Assembly: GCF_018343715.1 (NCBI RefSeq)
Contig: NZ_JAGYPL010000002.1
Location: 1,022,334 to 1,086,333, forward strand
DNA: 64,000 nt
From: Bacillus sp. FJAT-49711
GTDB taxonomy: Bacteria > Bacillota > Bacilli > Bacillales > Bacillaceae_C
Reading direction: 5' to 3'
Below, piece by piece: positions 44,495 to 54,014 of this stretch; within the stretch, counting starts at the first letter, position 1, and each line of letters starts with the position of its first letter. Position numbers and translations under genes: made by a program. The notes under the pieces are model-generated. The model was given only the letters and a program-made list of their open reading frames with translations. It was not told where the DNA came from and did not search any database.

Positions 44495-45636
44495 TGATAA
44501 AGGGAAGGCACTATGCTACCGGCGAATCGATTTCTGTTACGGTTGAAGAAGGGGAAATCACTAATATTGAAGAGACTATTGAACAAGAATCTCCTTTTTA
44601 CATAGCACCTGGGCTCGTTGACATACAAATTAATGGCTATAAAGGTTATGATTTTAATACACTGCCGATTCCGGACGGTCTTGTTGAACACATGACGAGT
44701 GCATTGTGGGCAGAAGGGGTAACTTCATATTATCCGACAATTATTACGAATAGTGATGAGGCTATTGAAAACGCAGTAAAAACAATAGCTGTTTCTTGCG
44801 ATCAGAATCCAATTATCAATCATTGTATCGCTGGTATTCATATAGAAGGACCTTTTATTTCTCCTGAAGACGGACCAAGGGGTGCACACGGGAAAGAATT
44901 CGTAAAAGCTCCTGATTGGGATCTCTTTCAAAGATGGCAGGAAGCGGCAAAAGGAAGAATTAGGATCATTACGATCTCACCAGAGTGGCCAAATGCGGTT
45001 GGATTTATCGAGAAATGCGTGGAAAGCGGTGTTGTCGTGGCGATAGGACATACTGCCGCGACCCCTGGACAAATAAGGGAAGCCGTTGCCGCTGGAGCTA
45101 CGATGTCCACTCATCTTGGAAATGCCGCGCACTTAATGCTGCCCCGTCATCCGAATTATATTTGGGAGCAATTGGCACAAGACGATTTGTGGGCGAGTCT
45201 TATTGCAGATGGGTTTCATCTTCCGGAATCCTTTTTGAAAGTTGCAATGAAGGTGAAAGAGTCACGTGCGATGCTAGTAAGTGATGCAGTGTATTTGAGT
45301 GGATTAGCCCCTGGACAATATGAAACTCATATCGGCGGCCATGTTGTTTTAACTGCTGAAGGGAAGCTTCATACGAAAGACAATTCAAACATCTTGGCGG
45401 GATCCGCACTAATGTTAAAAGAAGGAATTGGGCATCTATATAAAAGTGGAATAACAACATTGCATGAAGCGTGGGAGATGGCATCCACACGGCCTTCTCA
45501 TTTTATGAAATTGCCTACAGATAGAGGACTTAACCGAAAAGCTCCCGCTGACTTAGTTATTTTTAGCTGGGACGAAAATCAGGTAAATATCGTACAGACA
45601 TATAAAGCAGGGAAGCTCGTCTATTCAAAACAATGA
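44491..45636 (+). CDS. nagA: N-acetylglucosamine-6-phosphate deacetylase
   Basis: This amidohydrolase removes acetate from N-acetylglucosamine-6-phosphate (or a related N-acetylamino sugar phosphate), giving the substrate of NagB. It has 381 residues. Metal and catalytic residues are recognisable as Glu119 (GIHIEGPF), His187 (AIGHTAA), His208 (STHLGNAAH) and Asp265 (LVSDAVY). The early motif PGLVDIQINGYKG lacks an HxH pair, as in the E. coli type. It starts inside the preceding nagB-like gene and ends the operon before a strong terminator. Confidence 0.88.
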   Translation: MMIKGRHYATGESISVTVEEGEITNIEETIEQESPFYIAPGLVDIQINGYKGYDFNTLPIPDGLVEHMTSALWAEGVTSYYPTIITNSDEAIENAVKTIAVSCDQNPIINHCIAGIHIEGPFISPEDGPRGAHGKEFVKAPDWDLFQRWQEAAKGRIRIITISPEWPNAVGFIEKCVESGVVVAIGHTAATPGQIREAVAAGATMSTHLGNAAHLMLPRHPNYIWEQLAQDDLWASLIADGFHLPESFLKVAMKVKESRAMLVSDAVYLSGLAPGQYETHIGGHVVLTAEGKLHTKDNSNILAGSALMLKEGIGHLYKSGITTLHEAWEMASTRPSHFMKLPTDRGLNRKAPADLVIFSWDENQVNIVQTYKAGKLVYSKQ

Positions 45637-45644
45637 GAAATAAG

Positions 45645-45681
45645 AAAAATCGCTATCAACCTAGGTTGCTGGCGATTTTTT
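45645..45681 (+). terminator. Terminator of the oxidoreductase-nagB-nagA operon
   Basis: AAAAATCGC..CAAC pairs with GTTG..GCGATTTTTT around CTAG, nine bases after the nagA stop. Confidence 0.92.
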
Positions 45682-45743
45682 GTTATCTTTCATGTAGAGA
45701 GGGTAAATTTATTAAATAAGATTATTTAGAAAGGTGGGGAAGT

Positions 45744-46490
45744 ATGAAGAAATCGAGTTGTCTTATTATTTCAATTATCCTACTGCTCGGATTGGGTGCA
45801 TGTGATCAGAAAAAGGTAGATGAAGCCAACTCTCAAACAGATGGTTCTAAGTCAAATGCAGCCGAAAATAAGGAGACTGATGCTTCGCAGTCAAATGCTG
45901 CCGAAAATGACGAAACAAATGATTCACCGTCAAATGAATCTGAAACTGAGGAGAATCATTCTGATGAAGCGGGGTCTAAGGAGGAACAAGAAGTGAATGA
46001 TTCCGAATCTGAAGAAGGACATACAGAAAATCAATCTGTTGAAAGCGAACAGAAACAAATGGCGATAGATACATTGAATGATTTAGTGAAGGACGCGAAA
46101 GATGGACGTGTATATAAACTCGGTGATGGAATTTATATTGGGAAAACGAAACGCGATGAAGTTTATGAGTTAATTGGTGAACCCGAAGAAAAGGAAAATG
46201 GATTTGAACGATATCATGGCTCAATGGGAAATGCGTCTTATGATTTGGCTTATGATGATGGCGGCGTATTAAAGGAAGCGCGATATAGAGGGACGAATGT
46301 TGAAAGACAGACGAATCTTGGAGGGATAACTGTTCAGGATTTGAAAGAACAAATAAGGGAGCCGGATGAAATACGAAAAATCAGTAAGACGGATGAAATA
46401 AATTATATTTATCGCCTCGGATTGTTTGAGCTTCAATTCGTGATGGGGCCTGATGGAACGGCCGATCATGTGAATATAATGGAACAATAA
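45744..46490 (+). CDS. DUF4309 (YjgB-like) lipoprotein
   Basis: This is a secreted lipoprotein of 248 residues. The lipobox is LGAC with Cys20. A very acidic, repetitive linker follows to about residue 105, rich in Ser, Asn, Glu and Asp, with SKSNAAENKETD and SQSNAAENDETN as near repeats. The C-terminal domain (about 108-248) resembles B. subtilis YjgB/DUF4309: GIYIGKTKRDEVYELIGEP. Function is unknown. It has its own ribosome site (AAGGTGGGG) and sits between two sugar operons without evident linkage. Confidence 0.7.
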   Translation: MKKSSCLIISIILLLGLGACDQKKVDEANSQTDGSKSNAAENKETDASQSNAAENDETNDSPSNESETEENHSDEAGSKEEQEVNDSESEEGHTENQSVESEQKQMAIDTLNDLVKDAKDGRVYKLGDGIYIGKTKRDEVYELIGEPEEKENGFERYHGSMGNASYDLAYDDGGVLKEARYRGTNVERQTNLGGITVQDLKEQIREPDEIRKISKTDEINYIYRLGLFELQFVMGPDGTADHVNIMEQ

Positions 46491-46525
46491 GACGCAATGT
46501 AGAAATCAAAATAATAAATTTTTGC

Positions 46526-46553
46526 TTGACATATAAAAGTGGACGGTTATAAT
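46526..46553 (+). promoter_or_regulatory. Near-consensus sigma-A promoter
   Basis: TTGACA at 46526-46531 and TATAAT at 46548-46553, 16 bases apart, are both perfect hexamers. It would drive the ROK regulator, nagB and the following glycosidase genes from a leader of about 90 bases. Confidence 0.8.
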
Positions 46554-46615
46554 TATTTTTAAATCAGCATGATTGTTGATTTTTATTTTTTCTTTAATTA
46601 TTTAACTTCATTAAT

Positions 46616-46630
46616 TAATATAGTATATTA
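46616..46630. promoter_or_regulatory. Inverted repeat before the ROK regulator, possible operator
   Basis: TAATATAGTATATTA is a perfect 7-base inverted repeat around one G, 17 bases before the start codon and downstream of the promoter. A ROK repressor could use it for autoregulation, but AT-rich palindromes also arise by chance. Confidence 0.4.
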
Positions 46631-46647
46631 TTTAAGGAGTGTAAGAA

Positions 46648-47802
46648 ATGAAGTCTTACTTACCGAATGATATAAAAGACGAAAACAGAAAAATCATCTT
46701 CGATATATTGTTGCAAAATCCCGAATTGGCGAAAGTAGAGATTACGGAAAAAACGGCAATTAGTTTTGTAACCGTTAGTAAAATTGTTAATTTTTTTGAT
46801 CAAATAGGTATTTTAAAGGCTACTGGTGAAAGTCGAGAAGGTTCGGGTGGTCTAGGCAGGAAAAGAACGGTCTATCGCTTTGTTGAAAATAGTTATGTCA
46901 CGATTGGAATTCAAATGATTGGCAAAAGGATTACCGCGCTACTTGTAAATTTACATAGCAAAATCATTGATTCTTATTCTATGGAAACAGAGATTCCTTT
47001 TTACAGTGAAGAGTTCATTCCGGTTTTTGATGAAATTGTAGAGCGGATGAAGAAAAAGGCAGCGGAAACAAATAGTGTTGTCTTAGGAATCGGCATCGGT
47101 GTTGATGGCGCCATTAATACTAGAAAAAAGACAATCAGAATGAAAACAAAGGAATATAAGGAACAGGATTTCTTTTACGAGGGCATTATTGAAAGCCTAA
47201 AAAGTAAGGTGCAGTTACCCATTATTCTTGAGAACGATGTGAATGCCTCTACGGTAGCTGAATTTAGAAATTTAGAAAATACCGAGTCTTCCGTGACCGA
47301 CCTTGTTCACATAACATTAGGGGACGGAATTGGTTCCGGCATTATTATTAATAAAAAGCTGCATAGAGGATTTAATGCAAGTGCTGGAGAACTGGAATAC
47401 TTGTGTTTCGATGAGGATTATAAAAGGGATCCTTCTTCGGTCGGGTGGCTGGAAAGTAAAATTGGGAGTGAATATTTACTCCAATCATTTGATTTGCATT
47501 CTGAATCTGGTATGAAAGCTTGCATACATTATATTTCAAAAAAACTAGCGCTTACGATCACGAGCATTATTAGTATATTGGATATCGATCAAATCATTAT
47601 TGGCGGAAAGACAATATCCTTATTTCCGGATGCTGTCTTAGAAAGTACAAAAAAATATGTTGAACAATACACAGATTGGCTGCCCAATATTTCGGTTAGC
47701 CATTCAGATCATTCAACTGCACTTGGAGCCGCTATACTTATGCTCCAACAAGAGATCTTAAAAGTAATTTCAGGAAGTGGACATGATGATAAAAATAGTT
47801 GA
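46648..47802 (+). CDS. ROK-family transcriptional regulator (NagC/XylR type)
   Basis: This 384-residue protein joins an N-terminal winged helix-turn-helix (about 10-70, KVEITEKTAISFVTVSKIVN) to a ROK sugar-kinase-like domain (GIGIGVDGAIN, ILENDVNASTVAE, LGDGIGSGIIINKKL). The usual ROK zinc cluster C-x-C-G-x-x-G-C is absent. It heads the ROK-nagB-kinase-GH4-GH3-transporter run and probably represses it until a sugar phosphate or amino sugar binds. AAGGAG precedes ATG 46648. Its 3' end overlaps the nagB gene by 20 bases. Confidence 0.86.
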   Translation: MKSYLPNDIKDENRKIIFDILLQNPELAKVEITEKTAISFVTVSKIVNFFDQIGILKATGESREGSGGLGRKRTVYRFVENSYVTIGIQMIGKRITALLVNLHSKIIDSYSMETEIPFYSEEFIPVFDEIVERMKKKAAETNSVVLGIGIGVDGAINTRKKTIRMKTKEYKEQDFFYEGIIESLKSKVQLPIILENDVNASTVAEFRNLENTESSVTDLVHITLGDGIGSGIIINKKLHRGFNASAGELEYLCFDEDYKRDPSSVGWLESKIGSEYLLQSFDLHSESGMKACIHYISKKLALTITSIISILDIDQIIIGGKTISLFPDAVLESTKKYVEQYTDWLPNISVSHSDHSTALGAAILMLQQEILKVISGSGHDDKNS

Positions 47803-48517
47803 AAGTACAGAGGAAATTGCAAGAAAAATTGCAGAAGAGATGAACGAATCACTCAATCATGATGAACAGCCTGTTTTTTGTTTGGCTTCTGGAAGCACAC
47901 CTGAAAAAGGATATAAACAATTTGCAGAAATCATGGATGAAGAAAAGTTAAAGAAACTTAAAATCGTAAGTTTAGATGAATGGGTCGGAATTGACCGTAA
48001 TTCTGAAGGCAGCTGTTACCAAATGTTGAACAAGGATTTATTTTCTTTGCTCCAACTAGATAGCGAGCAAATTCAATTTTTCAATGGAACTTCCCACAAT
48101 ATGCAAGAAGAATGTGAAAGAATAGATCAATTTATTGAAAACCACCCTATTACATTTAGTTTAATGGGAGTCGGAATGAATGGTCATATTGGATTAAATG
48201 AACCGGGGTGCCCTGCTTTAGACTATAGCAGCATTGTAGATTTATCAGAAACGACAAAGACTGTCGCCCAAAAGTACTTTGCTCAACGTACGGATCTAGA
48301 AAAAGGAATTACGTTAGGTTTAAATCAGATAATAAATAGTAAACGGGTGATTGTCGTCATTACAGGCGAACATAAGGCTCATATCGTAAAAGAAATTTTT
48401 TCTAACCAAGAAGCTAATCTCCCTGCTCAAAAATTATTAAATTATGATCATATCGATTTTTATGTGGATTCGGATGCAGCAAAGTATATCCGTAATGGGT
48501 GTCCGAATCATGAGTGA
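47783..48517 (+). CDS. nagB: Glucosamine-6-phosphate deaminase (second NagB-type)
   Basis: This 244-residue deaminase converts glucosamine-6-phosphate to fructose-6-phosphate and ammonia. Motifs are LASGSTPEKGY (phosphate loop), VSLDEWVGI and GMNGHIGLNEPG, with the catalytic His and the Glu of NEP present, unlike the paralogue at 43733. ATG 47783 sits after AGGAAGTGG; GTG 47777 is within the ribosome site and less likely. It overlaps both the preceding regulator and the following kinase gene, so the three are translated as a coupled block. Confidence 0.86.
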   Translation: MMIKIVESTEEIARKIAEEMNESLNHDEQPVFCLASGSTPEKGYKQFAEIMDEEKLKKLKIVSLDEWVGIDRNSEGSCYQMLNKDLFSLLQLDSEQIQFFNGTSHNMQEECERIDQFIENHPITFSLMGVGMNGHIGLNEPGCPALDYSSIVDLSETTKTVAQKYFAQRTDLEKGITLGLNQIINSKRVIVVITGEHKAHIVKEIFSNQEANLPAQKLLNYDHIDFYVDSDAAKYIRNGCPNHE

Positions 48518-49397
48518 CGGAGTAATTGGTATAGATATTGGGGGGACTAATATCCGAGTTGGTTTTCTTGATAAGCAGCTTCAATTAATTCGGAAAGAAA
48601 CAGCATTGCAAACTCAATTCCGTAATGCAGGGGATATGTTTACATATGTGAGGAAAATGATTAGCAAGGTGGATGTTGATCGAAAAGCAGATAAAATTGG
48701 GATTGCGATGCCTGTTCCTTGGCGGGATGATACAAAAATTATTTTTGATGCGACGAACATTCCGTTTTTGGAGAACATGAGCATTCAAAAAATCTGTTCT
48801 TATTTTCCAGGATATGATGTTTTTTTTGAGAATGATGTAAATGTCATTGCGTTGCTAGAATCTAATTATGGTGCAGCTAAAGGGTATCAACATTCAATGT
48901 ACATCACAATTAGTACAGGGATCGGAAGCGGAATTGTTGTGAATAATGACATCTTTCACGGTGCTCATGGCTACGCGGGGGAGATTGGGAATATGATGGT
49001 TTCCGATCGCAATGGATCATTAGAATTATTATGCAGTGGTCAAGCTTTGGAACAAGAAAGTAAACGCTTATATGGTAGTGAAGCTACATCCCGTTTACTT
49101 TTTGAAAAATATCATGCAAAAGATATTCATGCAGTGGAAGTGATTGAATTATGGATTGAGCGCTTTTCAAATGCCATTGCTTCATTAATGCAAACGATGG
49201 ATCCGCATATTTTTGTTTTTGGTGGAGCGGTTATTTACCATAATCAATGGTTAATCGAAAGAATTATTGAAAGTGCTGAAAAAAAGATCCTTCCTAATTT
49301 AAAAGGGAAAGCCAAAATCGTAATGTCAAAATTCGGTCCTGACGCGGGAATAATTGGGGCGGGCTTTATCGCCTTAAAAAAATCAAAAGGAGAATGA
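48510..49397 (+). CDS. ROK-family sugar kinase
   Basis: This 295-residue kinase phosphorylates an intracellular hexose or amino sugar with ATP. It has the phosphate-1 motif GIDIGGTNIRVGF (about 7-19), the catalytic Asp in FENDVN, and TGIGSGIVVNNDIFHGAHGY (partly quoted). The standard ROK zinc-binding Cys cluster is missing, as in some non-glucokinase members. The longest frame starts at 48444 inside nagB, but ATG 48510 begins exactly where homologues do and overlaps the nagB stop by eight bases. It likely feeds the NagB-type enzymes. Confidence 0.83.
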   Translation: MSDGVIGIDIGGTNIRVGFLDKQLQLIRKETALQTQFRNAGDMFTYVRKMISKVDVDRKADKIGIAMPVPWRDDTKIIFDATNIPFLENMSIQKICSYFPGYDVFFENDVNVIALLESNYGAAKGYQHSMYITISTGIGSGIVVNNDIFHGAHGYAGEIGNMMVSDRNGSLELLCSGQALEQESKRLYGSEATSRLLFEKYHAKDIHAVEVIELWIERFSNAIASLMQTMDPHIFVFGGAVIYHNQWLIERIIESAEKKILPNLKGKAKIVMSKFGPDAGIIGAGFIALKKSKGE

Positions 49398-49402
49398 TCG
49401 TT

Positions 49403-50788
49403 ATGAAAAATATGAAAGTAACGCTTGTCGGAGCAGGAAGCTTGTCTTTTGCCTTAGGGGCACTTCAGGATATGGTTTTATCAGATAAATTAAAAAATCA
49501 AGTAAATCTTGAAATCGCTTTGATGGATATCGCGGAAAAAAATGTGATGAGAACATACGAATACACAAAAGAAATGTTTGCGGCTTTCTCACATCCAGCA
49601 AAAATTTCACAGACTACCAATTTAGAGGAAGCACTTACTGGAGCTGACTTTGTCATTGTTGCTATTGAAGTGAATCGTTATTTTTATTGGTCCCAAGACT
49701 TTCATATTCCACGCCGTTATGGGAGTAAGCAAATTTATGGGGAAAATGGCGGACCTGGTTCTATGTTCCATACATTAAGAAATCTTGGGCCAATGCTTGA
49801 GATTGCTAGAATGATGGAAAAGGTATGTCCAGATGCTTGGTTCATTAATTTCACAAACCCTGAGGCAAAGCTAGTAGAAGCTATTTCAAAAATGACTACT
49901 ATAAAAATAGTAGGTCTTTGCCATGGATTGGACATGGGTATCGACCAGATTTCTCAGTTTTTAGAAATGGACAAAGAGGAAATTGGAATCGAAGGTGGAG
50001 GATTGAACCATTTTGGCTTCTTCACAAAAATTTGGAACAAAAAAACAGGGGAAGATTTATATCCGTTATTTGATGAAAAGGAAAAGAAAGCGGATCGATT
50101 GGCGCAATTTGATCATATTGGGCTTTCCAGAACGATGTATCGCACGTACGGCTACTATCCTTATCCGGGTACAAATCATATTGGCGAGTATGTTTCATGG
50201 GCAGAAGATTTTTACGCAGGATTAGCCTTGCAGTATCGTTATGACCCGATAAGAGAAAAACTTTGGGAAGAACATTCAAGGGTTCCAGAATTTATATATT
50301 GTGCCGATGGCCATACGTTGGATAAAGGGCTATTTTCAGACGATATGACTCAAGAAGAATGGATTGCAGAGACGTTTACTTTCGATAAAGACAAGGTTCA
50401 AAAAAGTAATGAATATGCGATTCCAATTATTGAAGCGATCTTTTTCGATGAAGAAATTCAGCTAAACTCCGTCAATATGCAAAATAATGGAGCAATCAAA
50501 GGGCTGCCAGACGATATGGTTGTAGAAACGCAAGCCATTGTTAACGGACAAGGAATCAAGTTAATTCCAATGACTGTTGAATTACCGACCGCGATTATCG
50601 GAACCATCCATATTCAAGGAACGATCCACAAACTATTGCTTGAAGCATTTGTGGAACAATCTAAAACAAAACTATTGCAAGCGATTTTACTAGATCCACA
50701 AGCTCCCACCTATTACCAAGCATGTGCCATGATTGATGAAATCTGCGAACTGCAGAAGGATATATTGCCGAAGTTGGAGTGGAAGTAG
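49403..50788 (+). CDS. Glycoside hydrolase family 4 (NAD- and metal-dependent)
   Basis: This intracellular GH4 enzyme of 461 residues uses NAD+ and a divalent metal in a redox-elimination mechanism. It has the NAD motif LVGAGSLSFALG at the N-terminus, FTNPEAK, GLCHG (Cys and His metal ligands) and GGGLNHFGFF. ATG 49403 lies ten bases after AAAGGAG, whereas ATG 49394 is only one base from it. The family covers 6-phospho-alpha/beta-glucosidases, alpha-galactosidases and alpha-glucuronidases; which one cannot be told here. Placement after a kinase and NagB is unusual and suggests an amino-sugar-containing glycoside. Confidence 0.86.
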   Translation: MKNMKVTLVGAGSLSFALGALQDMVLSDKLKNQVNLEIALMDIAEKNVMRTYEYTKEMFAAFSHPAKISQTTNLEEALTGADFVIVAIEVNRYFYWSQDFHIPRRYGSKQIYGENGGPGSMFHTLRNLGPMLEIARMMEKVCPDAWFINFTNPEAKLVEAISKMTTIKIVGLCHGLDMGIDQISQFLEMDKEEIGIEGGGLNHFGFFTKIWNKKTGEDLYPLFDEKEKKADRLAQFDHIGLSRTMYRTYGYYPYPGTNHIGEYVSWAEDFYAGLALQYRYDPIREKLWEEHSRVPEFIYCADGHTLDKGLFSDDMTQEEWIAETFTFDKDKVQKSNEYAIPIIEAIFFDEEIQLNSVNMQNNGAIKGLPDDMVVETQAIVNGQGIKLIPMTVELPTAIIGTIHIQGTIHKLLLEAFVEQSKTKLLQAILLDPQAPTYYQACAMIDEICELQKDILPKLEWK

Positions 50789-50813
50789 TTTTCTAGGGGG
50801 TAATAAATATTTC

Positions 50814-52934
50814 ATGAATAATAAAAAGGTTATAGAATTGCTAAAAGAAATGACACTTAAAGAGAAGATTGGACAGCTTTCACAAATTACTGGAGAGCAT
50901 TATGTAGGTAAAATTGATGATGAAATGGTGGAAACTGGGCCAGACGTTTCACGCCAAATATTAAAAGAAGATACTTTATATACAATGGGAAGTGTCATAG
51001 GCGCTTCGAGTGCAAAAATTACTAATTTAATACAATCTGAGTATTTAAAGAAATCAAGATTGAAAATCCCTTTGCTTTTTATGCATGATGCCATTCATGG
51101 GTACAAGACTATTTTTCCTATTCCACTCGCCCTATCTTGTACCTGGGATGAAGGCATTTTGATGAAAGTTGCGGAAGACATTGCATCTGAATTACGGTCT
51201 GCAGGCATCCATGTTAACTTTTCCCCAATGGTAGATCTTGTGAGAGATTCTAGATGGGGAAGAGTAATGGAGTCTTTTGGAGAAGATCATATTTTATCAG
51301 GTAAACTTGGTGGAGCAATGATTAAAGGCTACCAAAAATCCGATGAAGGTAAAATTTCTCAAAAGGGTGTTGCTGCTTGCTTAAAGCATTTTGCTGCATA
51401 CGGAGCAGGTATTGGCGGAAAAGATTATAATACCGTCGATATGTCTTGGAGAGAATTTTTCGAATACTATGGTAAGTCTTATGAGATAGCTCTGAGTGAA
51501 AAACCGAAATTTGTTATGAGTTCATTTAATACTTTTAATGGGATTCCAGTAAGCGCAAGTGAAGAAATGTTGAAAGATATATTAAGAGACCAGTATCAAT
51601 TTAATGATATTGTAATTTCTGATTGGGGTGCTGTATCCGAGCTTCAAAACCATAGAGTGGCTAAAGATGGAAAGGAAGCTGCTCAGTTGGCTTTAAAAGC
51701 GGGAATAGACATTGAAATGGTTTCAACATTATACCTTGAACATTTCGAAACACTATTAGCGGAAAATCCCACTCTTCTTAATGATATAGATGCAGCAGTA
51801 TTAAAAATTTTACAACTTAAAAATGAAATGGGACTTTTTGAAAACCCTTTTGTTGACGAAGAGTTGGAAAAGGAAGTTATTTTAAATACAAAGTCATTAG
51901 AATTTGCCAAGGAAACGGCAAAAAAAAGTTGTGTATTACTGAAAAATGATCAAATGTTGCCAATAGGCAAAGAACACAAAAATATAATAATAATTGGACC
52001 TTTTTCTAACACAAGTGAATTACTCGGTAATTGGAGTTGTAAGGGTAGCTTCGAGGATGTCGTTACTCTTGCGGAAGGCATGAAGCTTGTGGATGATTCT
52101 CTGGAAATAAAAGCATATGATCATTTCGAAGACTGTCCAAAAGATGAACTGGACCATTGCGATTATATTATTGTTGCTGTCGGAGAAAGTTGGGAGTTAA
52201 GCGGGGAAGGGCATAGCAGTGTTAACATTGAATTGGAAGAAAGACAACGAAGGCTTATACAAGCAGTGAAAAAGATGAATAAGCCATATGCTTGTGTCTG
52301 TTTTTCAGGTAGACCGTTAGCACTTCAAAACATCATTGATGATATTCCATCCTTGCTTTGGTGCTGGTATCCAGGAACACAAGCAGGTATAGCGATTGCG
52401 GAGCTTATCACTGGAAACGATACACCGTCAGGGAAATTAACGATGTCATTTCCGCGATATTCCGCTCAGGTACCCATTCACTATAATGAATATAGTTCAG
52501 GACGACTGGCGAACGCTTCAAACTATAGCAGCAGGTATCAGGATTGCGAAATTGGACCACTATTCTCTTTCGGACACGGGTTGACGTATACAAATACAGA
52601 GTATTCTAATTTTCAAATATCAAGTAATAAAATTACGAAAGATCAAGAAATAACAATATCATTTCAAGTTAATAATCAAAGTCAATTTGGTTATTCAGAA
52701 ATTGCTATTTTGTATATTGAGGATCTAGTATCAAGGGCTGTACGACCAACACGAGAAATGAAAAAATACCAAATTGTAAACGTTCCACCGTTTCAGAGTG
52801 TTCCTGTAGAATTTACTATTACATTAGATGACTTGTATTATTTGAATGCGAATTTGGAGCAAACGATTGAACCAGGAGAGTTTAATTTATATATAAATAA
52901 ACTAGATCAGCCTATTTTTACTATTGAGTATTGA
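50814..52934 (+). CDS. Glycoside hydrolase family 3 (beta-glucosidase-like)
   Basis: This cytoplasmic GH3 enzyme of about 706 residues has an N-terminal TIM barrel with the substrate-binding KHFAAYG (191-197) and the nucleophile Asp270 (VISDWGAV), an alpha/beta sandwich domain, and a C-terminal fibronectin-III-like domain from about 590. It lacks the FPGHG-x(3)-DSH loop of NagZ-type N-acetylglucosaminidases, so beta-glucosidase or beta-xylosidase activity is more likely. The longer frame from 50733 runs through the end of the GH4 gene and is rejected; ATG 50814 has a distant GGGGG ribosome site. It has no signal peptide. Confidence 0.86.
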   Translation: MNNKKVIELLKEMTLKEKIGQLSQITGEHYVGKIDDEMVETGPDVSRQILKEDTLYTMGSVIGASSAKITNLIQSEYLKKSRLKIPLLFMHDAIHGYKTIFPIPLALSCTWDEGILMKVAEDIASELRSAGIHVNFSPMVDLVRDSRWGRVMESFGEDHILSGKLGGAMIKGYQKSDEGKISQKGVAACLKHFAAYGAGIGGKDYNTVDMSWREFFEYYGKSYEIALSEKPKFVMSSFNTFNGIPVSASEEMLKDILRDQYQFNDIVISDWGAVSELQNHRVAKDGKEAAQLALKAGIDIEMVSTLYLEHFETLLAENPTLLNDIDAAVLKILQLKNEMGLFENPFVDEELEKEVILNTKSLEFAKETAKKSCVLLKNDQMLPIGKEHKNIIIIGPFSNTSELLGNWSCKGSFEDVVTLAEGMKLVDDSLEIKAYDHFEDCPKDELDHCDYIIVAVGESWELSGEGHSSVNIELEERQRRLIQAVKKMNKPYACVCFSGRPLALQNIIDDIPSLLWCWYPGTQAGIAIAELITGNDTPSGKLTMSFPRYSAQVPIHYNEYSSGRLANASNYSSRYQDCEIGPLFSFGHGLTYTNTEYSNFQISSNKITKDQEITISFQVNNQSQFGYSEIAILYIEDLVSRAVRPTREMKKYQIVNVPPFQSVPVEFTITLDDLYYLNANLEQTIEPGEFNLYINKLDQPIFTIEY

Positions 52935-53088
52935 TGTGTCCAGTGATGATCGGATTACACTAAGAAAAGTGCACCCATATAATTAAGAACATTAATTAAT
53001 TTCATAAAGTTTCATTTGTTATAAGAAGAGGTGAGAATATCGCTTATACGAGTAGAATGTCTTGCGAATAATGAGAGGCGGTATAAAG

Positions 53089-54000
53089 ATGAATTACAAA
53101 TTTAAAAAAATATTTTTATCTCAATGGCAGTTACAATTGATGATTTGGCCGAGTATTATCTTGATGATTGTATTCTCATTTATACCAATGTTTGGGTTAA
53201 TCATTGCCTTTCAAGATTACTCTCCTTTAACAGGATTTTTGGATTCAGAATTCGTAGGTATCGAAAACTTCAAAGCATTTTTTGGAGATAGAGACTTTTA
53301 TAATGTTTTGACCAATACATTGGGGATCAGTTTATTAAAATTGCTGATTGGCTTTCCACTCGAAATCATTTTAGCTATTTTAATAAACGAATTGAGACTT
53401 GGCATTTTTAAAAAGTTTACTCAAACCATTTCATATTTACCCCATTTCCTGTCATGGGTAATTCTTGGTGGAATGATCATTTCATGGTTAAGCTCCTCTG
53501 GCATCGTTAATAGTTTGCTATTATCACTTCATTTAACTTCGGAGCCGATAGCATTCCTAACTAATCCAAATGGATATTGGTGGGTAGCTACGATCTCCGA
53601 TATATGGAAGGAAGTAGGTTGGGGAACCATCTTATACTTGGCAGCAATGTCGGGAATTGATCCTTCACTATATGAGGCAGCAAAAGTTGATGGAGCGAAG
53701 AAATTAAAGAGAATATGGCATATTACGCTTCCGGGTATTAGCTATATTATCGTTTTAATGTTCGTATTACGTGTAGGTTCTGTTTTAGGATCGAATCTAG
53801 AACAAGCATTAGTATTACAAAACTCTTCAAATATGAGCAAAAGTGAAGTGCTAGATTTATACGTTTACCACTTAGGATTAACACAAGGAGATTTCTCCTT
53901 TGCCACAGCAGTTGGAATATTTTCATCTGTTATATCGGTAATCCTTTTATTACTTGCCAATTTTTTAACCAAAAAAATAAATGATAGCTCAATATTCTAA
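53089..54000 (+). CDS. Carbohydrate ABC transporter permease (LplB type)
   Basis: This channel subunit of the fourth ATPase-less importer has 303 residues. The first membrane segment ends in FSFIPMFGLIIAFQDY, the LplB signature, and the EAA loop contains YEAAKVDGAKKLKRIW. ATG 53089 follows AGAGGCGG; the TTG at 53062 has no ribosome site. It begins a permease-permease-binding protein-DUF624 set 155 bases after the GH3 gene, likely within the same regulon. Confidence 0.87.
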   Translation: MNYKFKKIFLSQWQLQLMIWPSIILMIVFSFIPMFGLIIAFQDYSPLTGFLDSEFVGIENFKAFFGDRDFYNVLTNTLGISLLKLLIGFPLEIILAILINELRLGIFKKFTQTISYLPHFLSWVILGGMIISWLSSSGIVNSLLLSLHLTSEPIAFLTNPNGYWWVATISDIWKEVGWGTILYLAAMSGIDPSLYEAAKVDGAKKLKRIWHITLPGISYIIVLMFVLRVGSVLGSNLEQALVLQNSSNMSKSEVLDLYVYHLGLTQGDFSFATAVGIFSSVISVILLLLANFLTKKINDSSIF

Positions 54001-54014
54001 AAGGAGGTATGAAT

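Noticed and set aside
48444..48509. Longer start for the ROK kinase
   Set aside because: It lies inside nagB; the kinase phosphate motif begins right after ATG 48510.
50733..50813. Longer start for the GH3 enzyme
   Set aside because: The extension overlaps the end of the GH4 gene in another frame and has no counterpart in GH3 proteins.
50814..52934. NagZ-type N-acetylglucosaminidase identity for the GH3 protein
   Set aside because: The diagnostic His-containing loop FPGHG..DSH is missing; the protein carries the beta-glucosidase KHFAAYG pattern.
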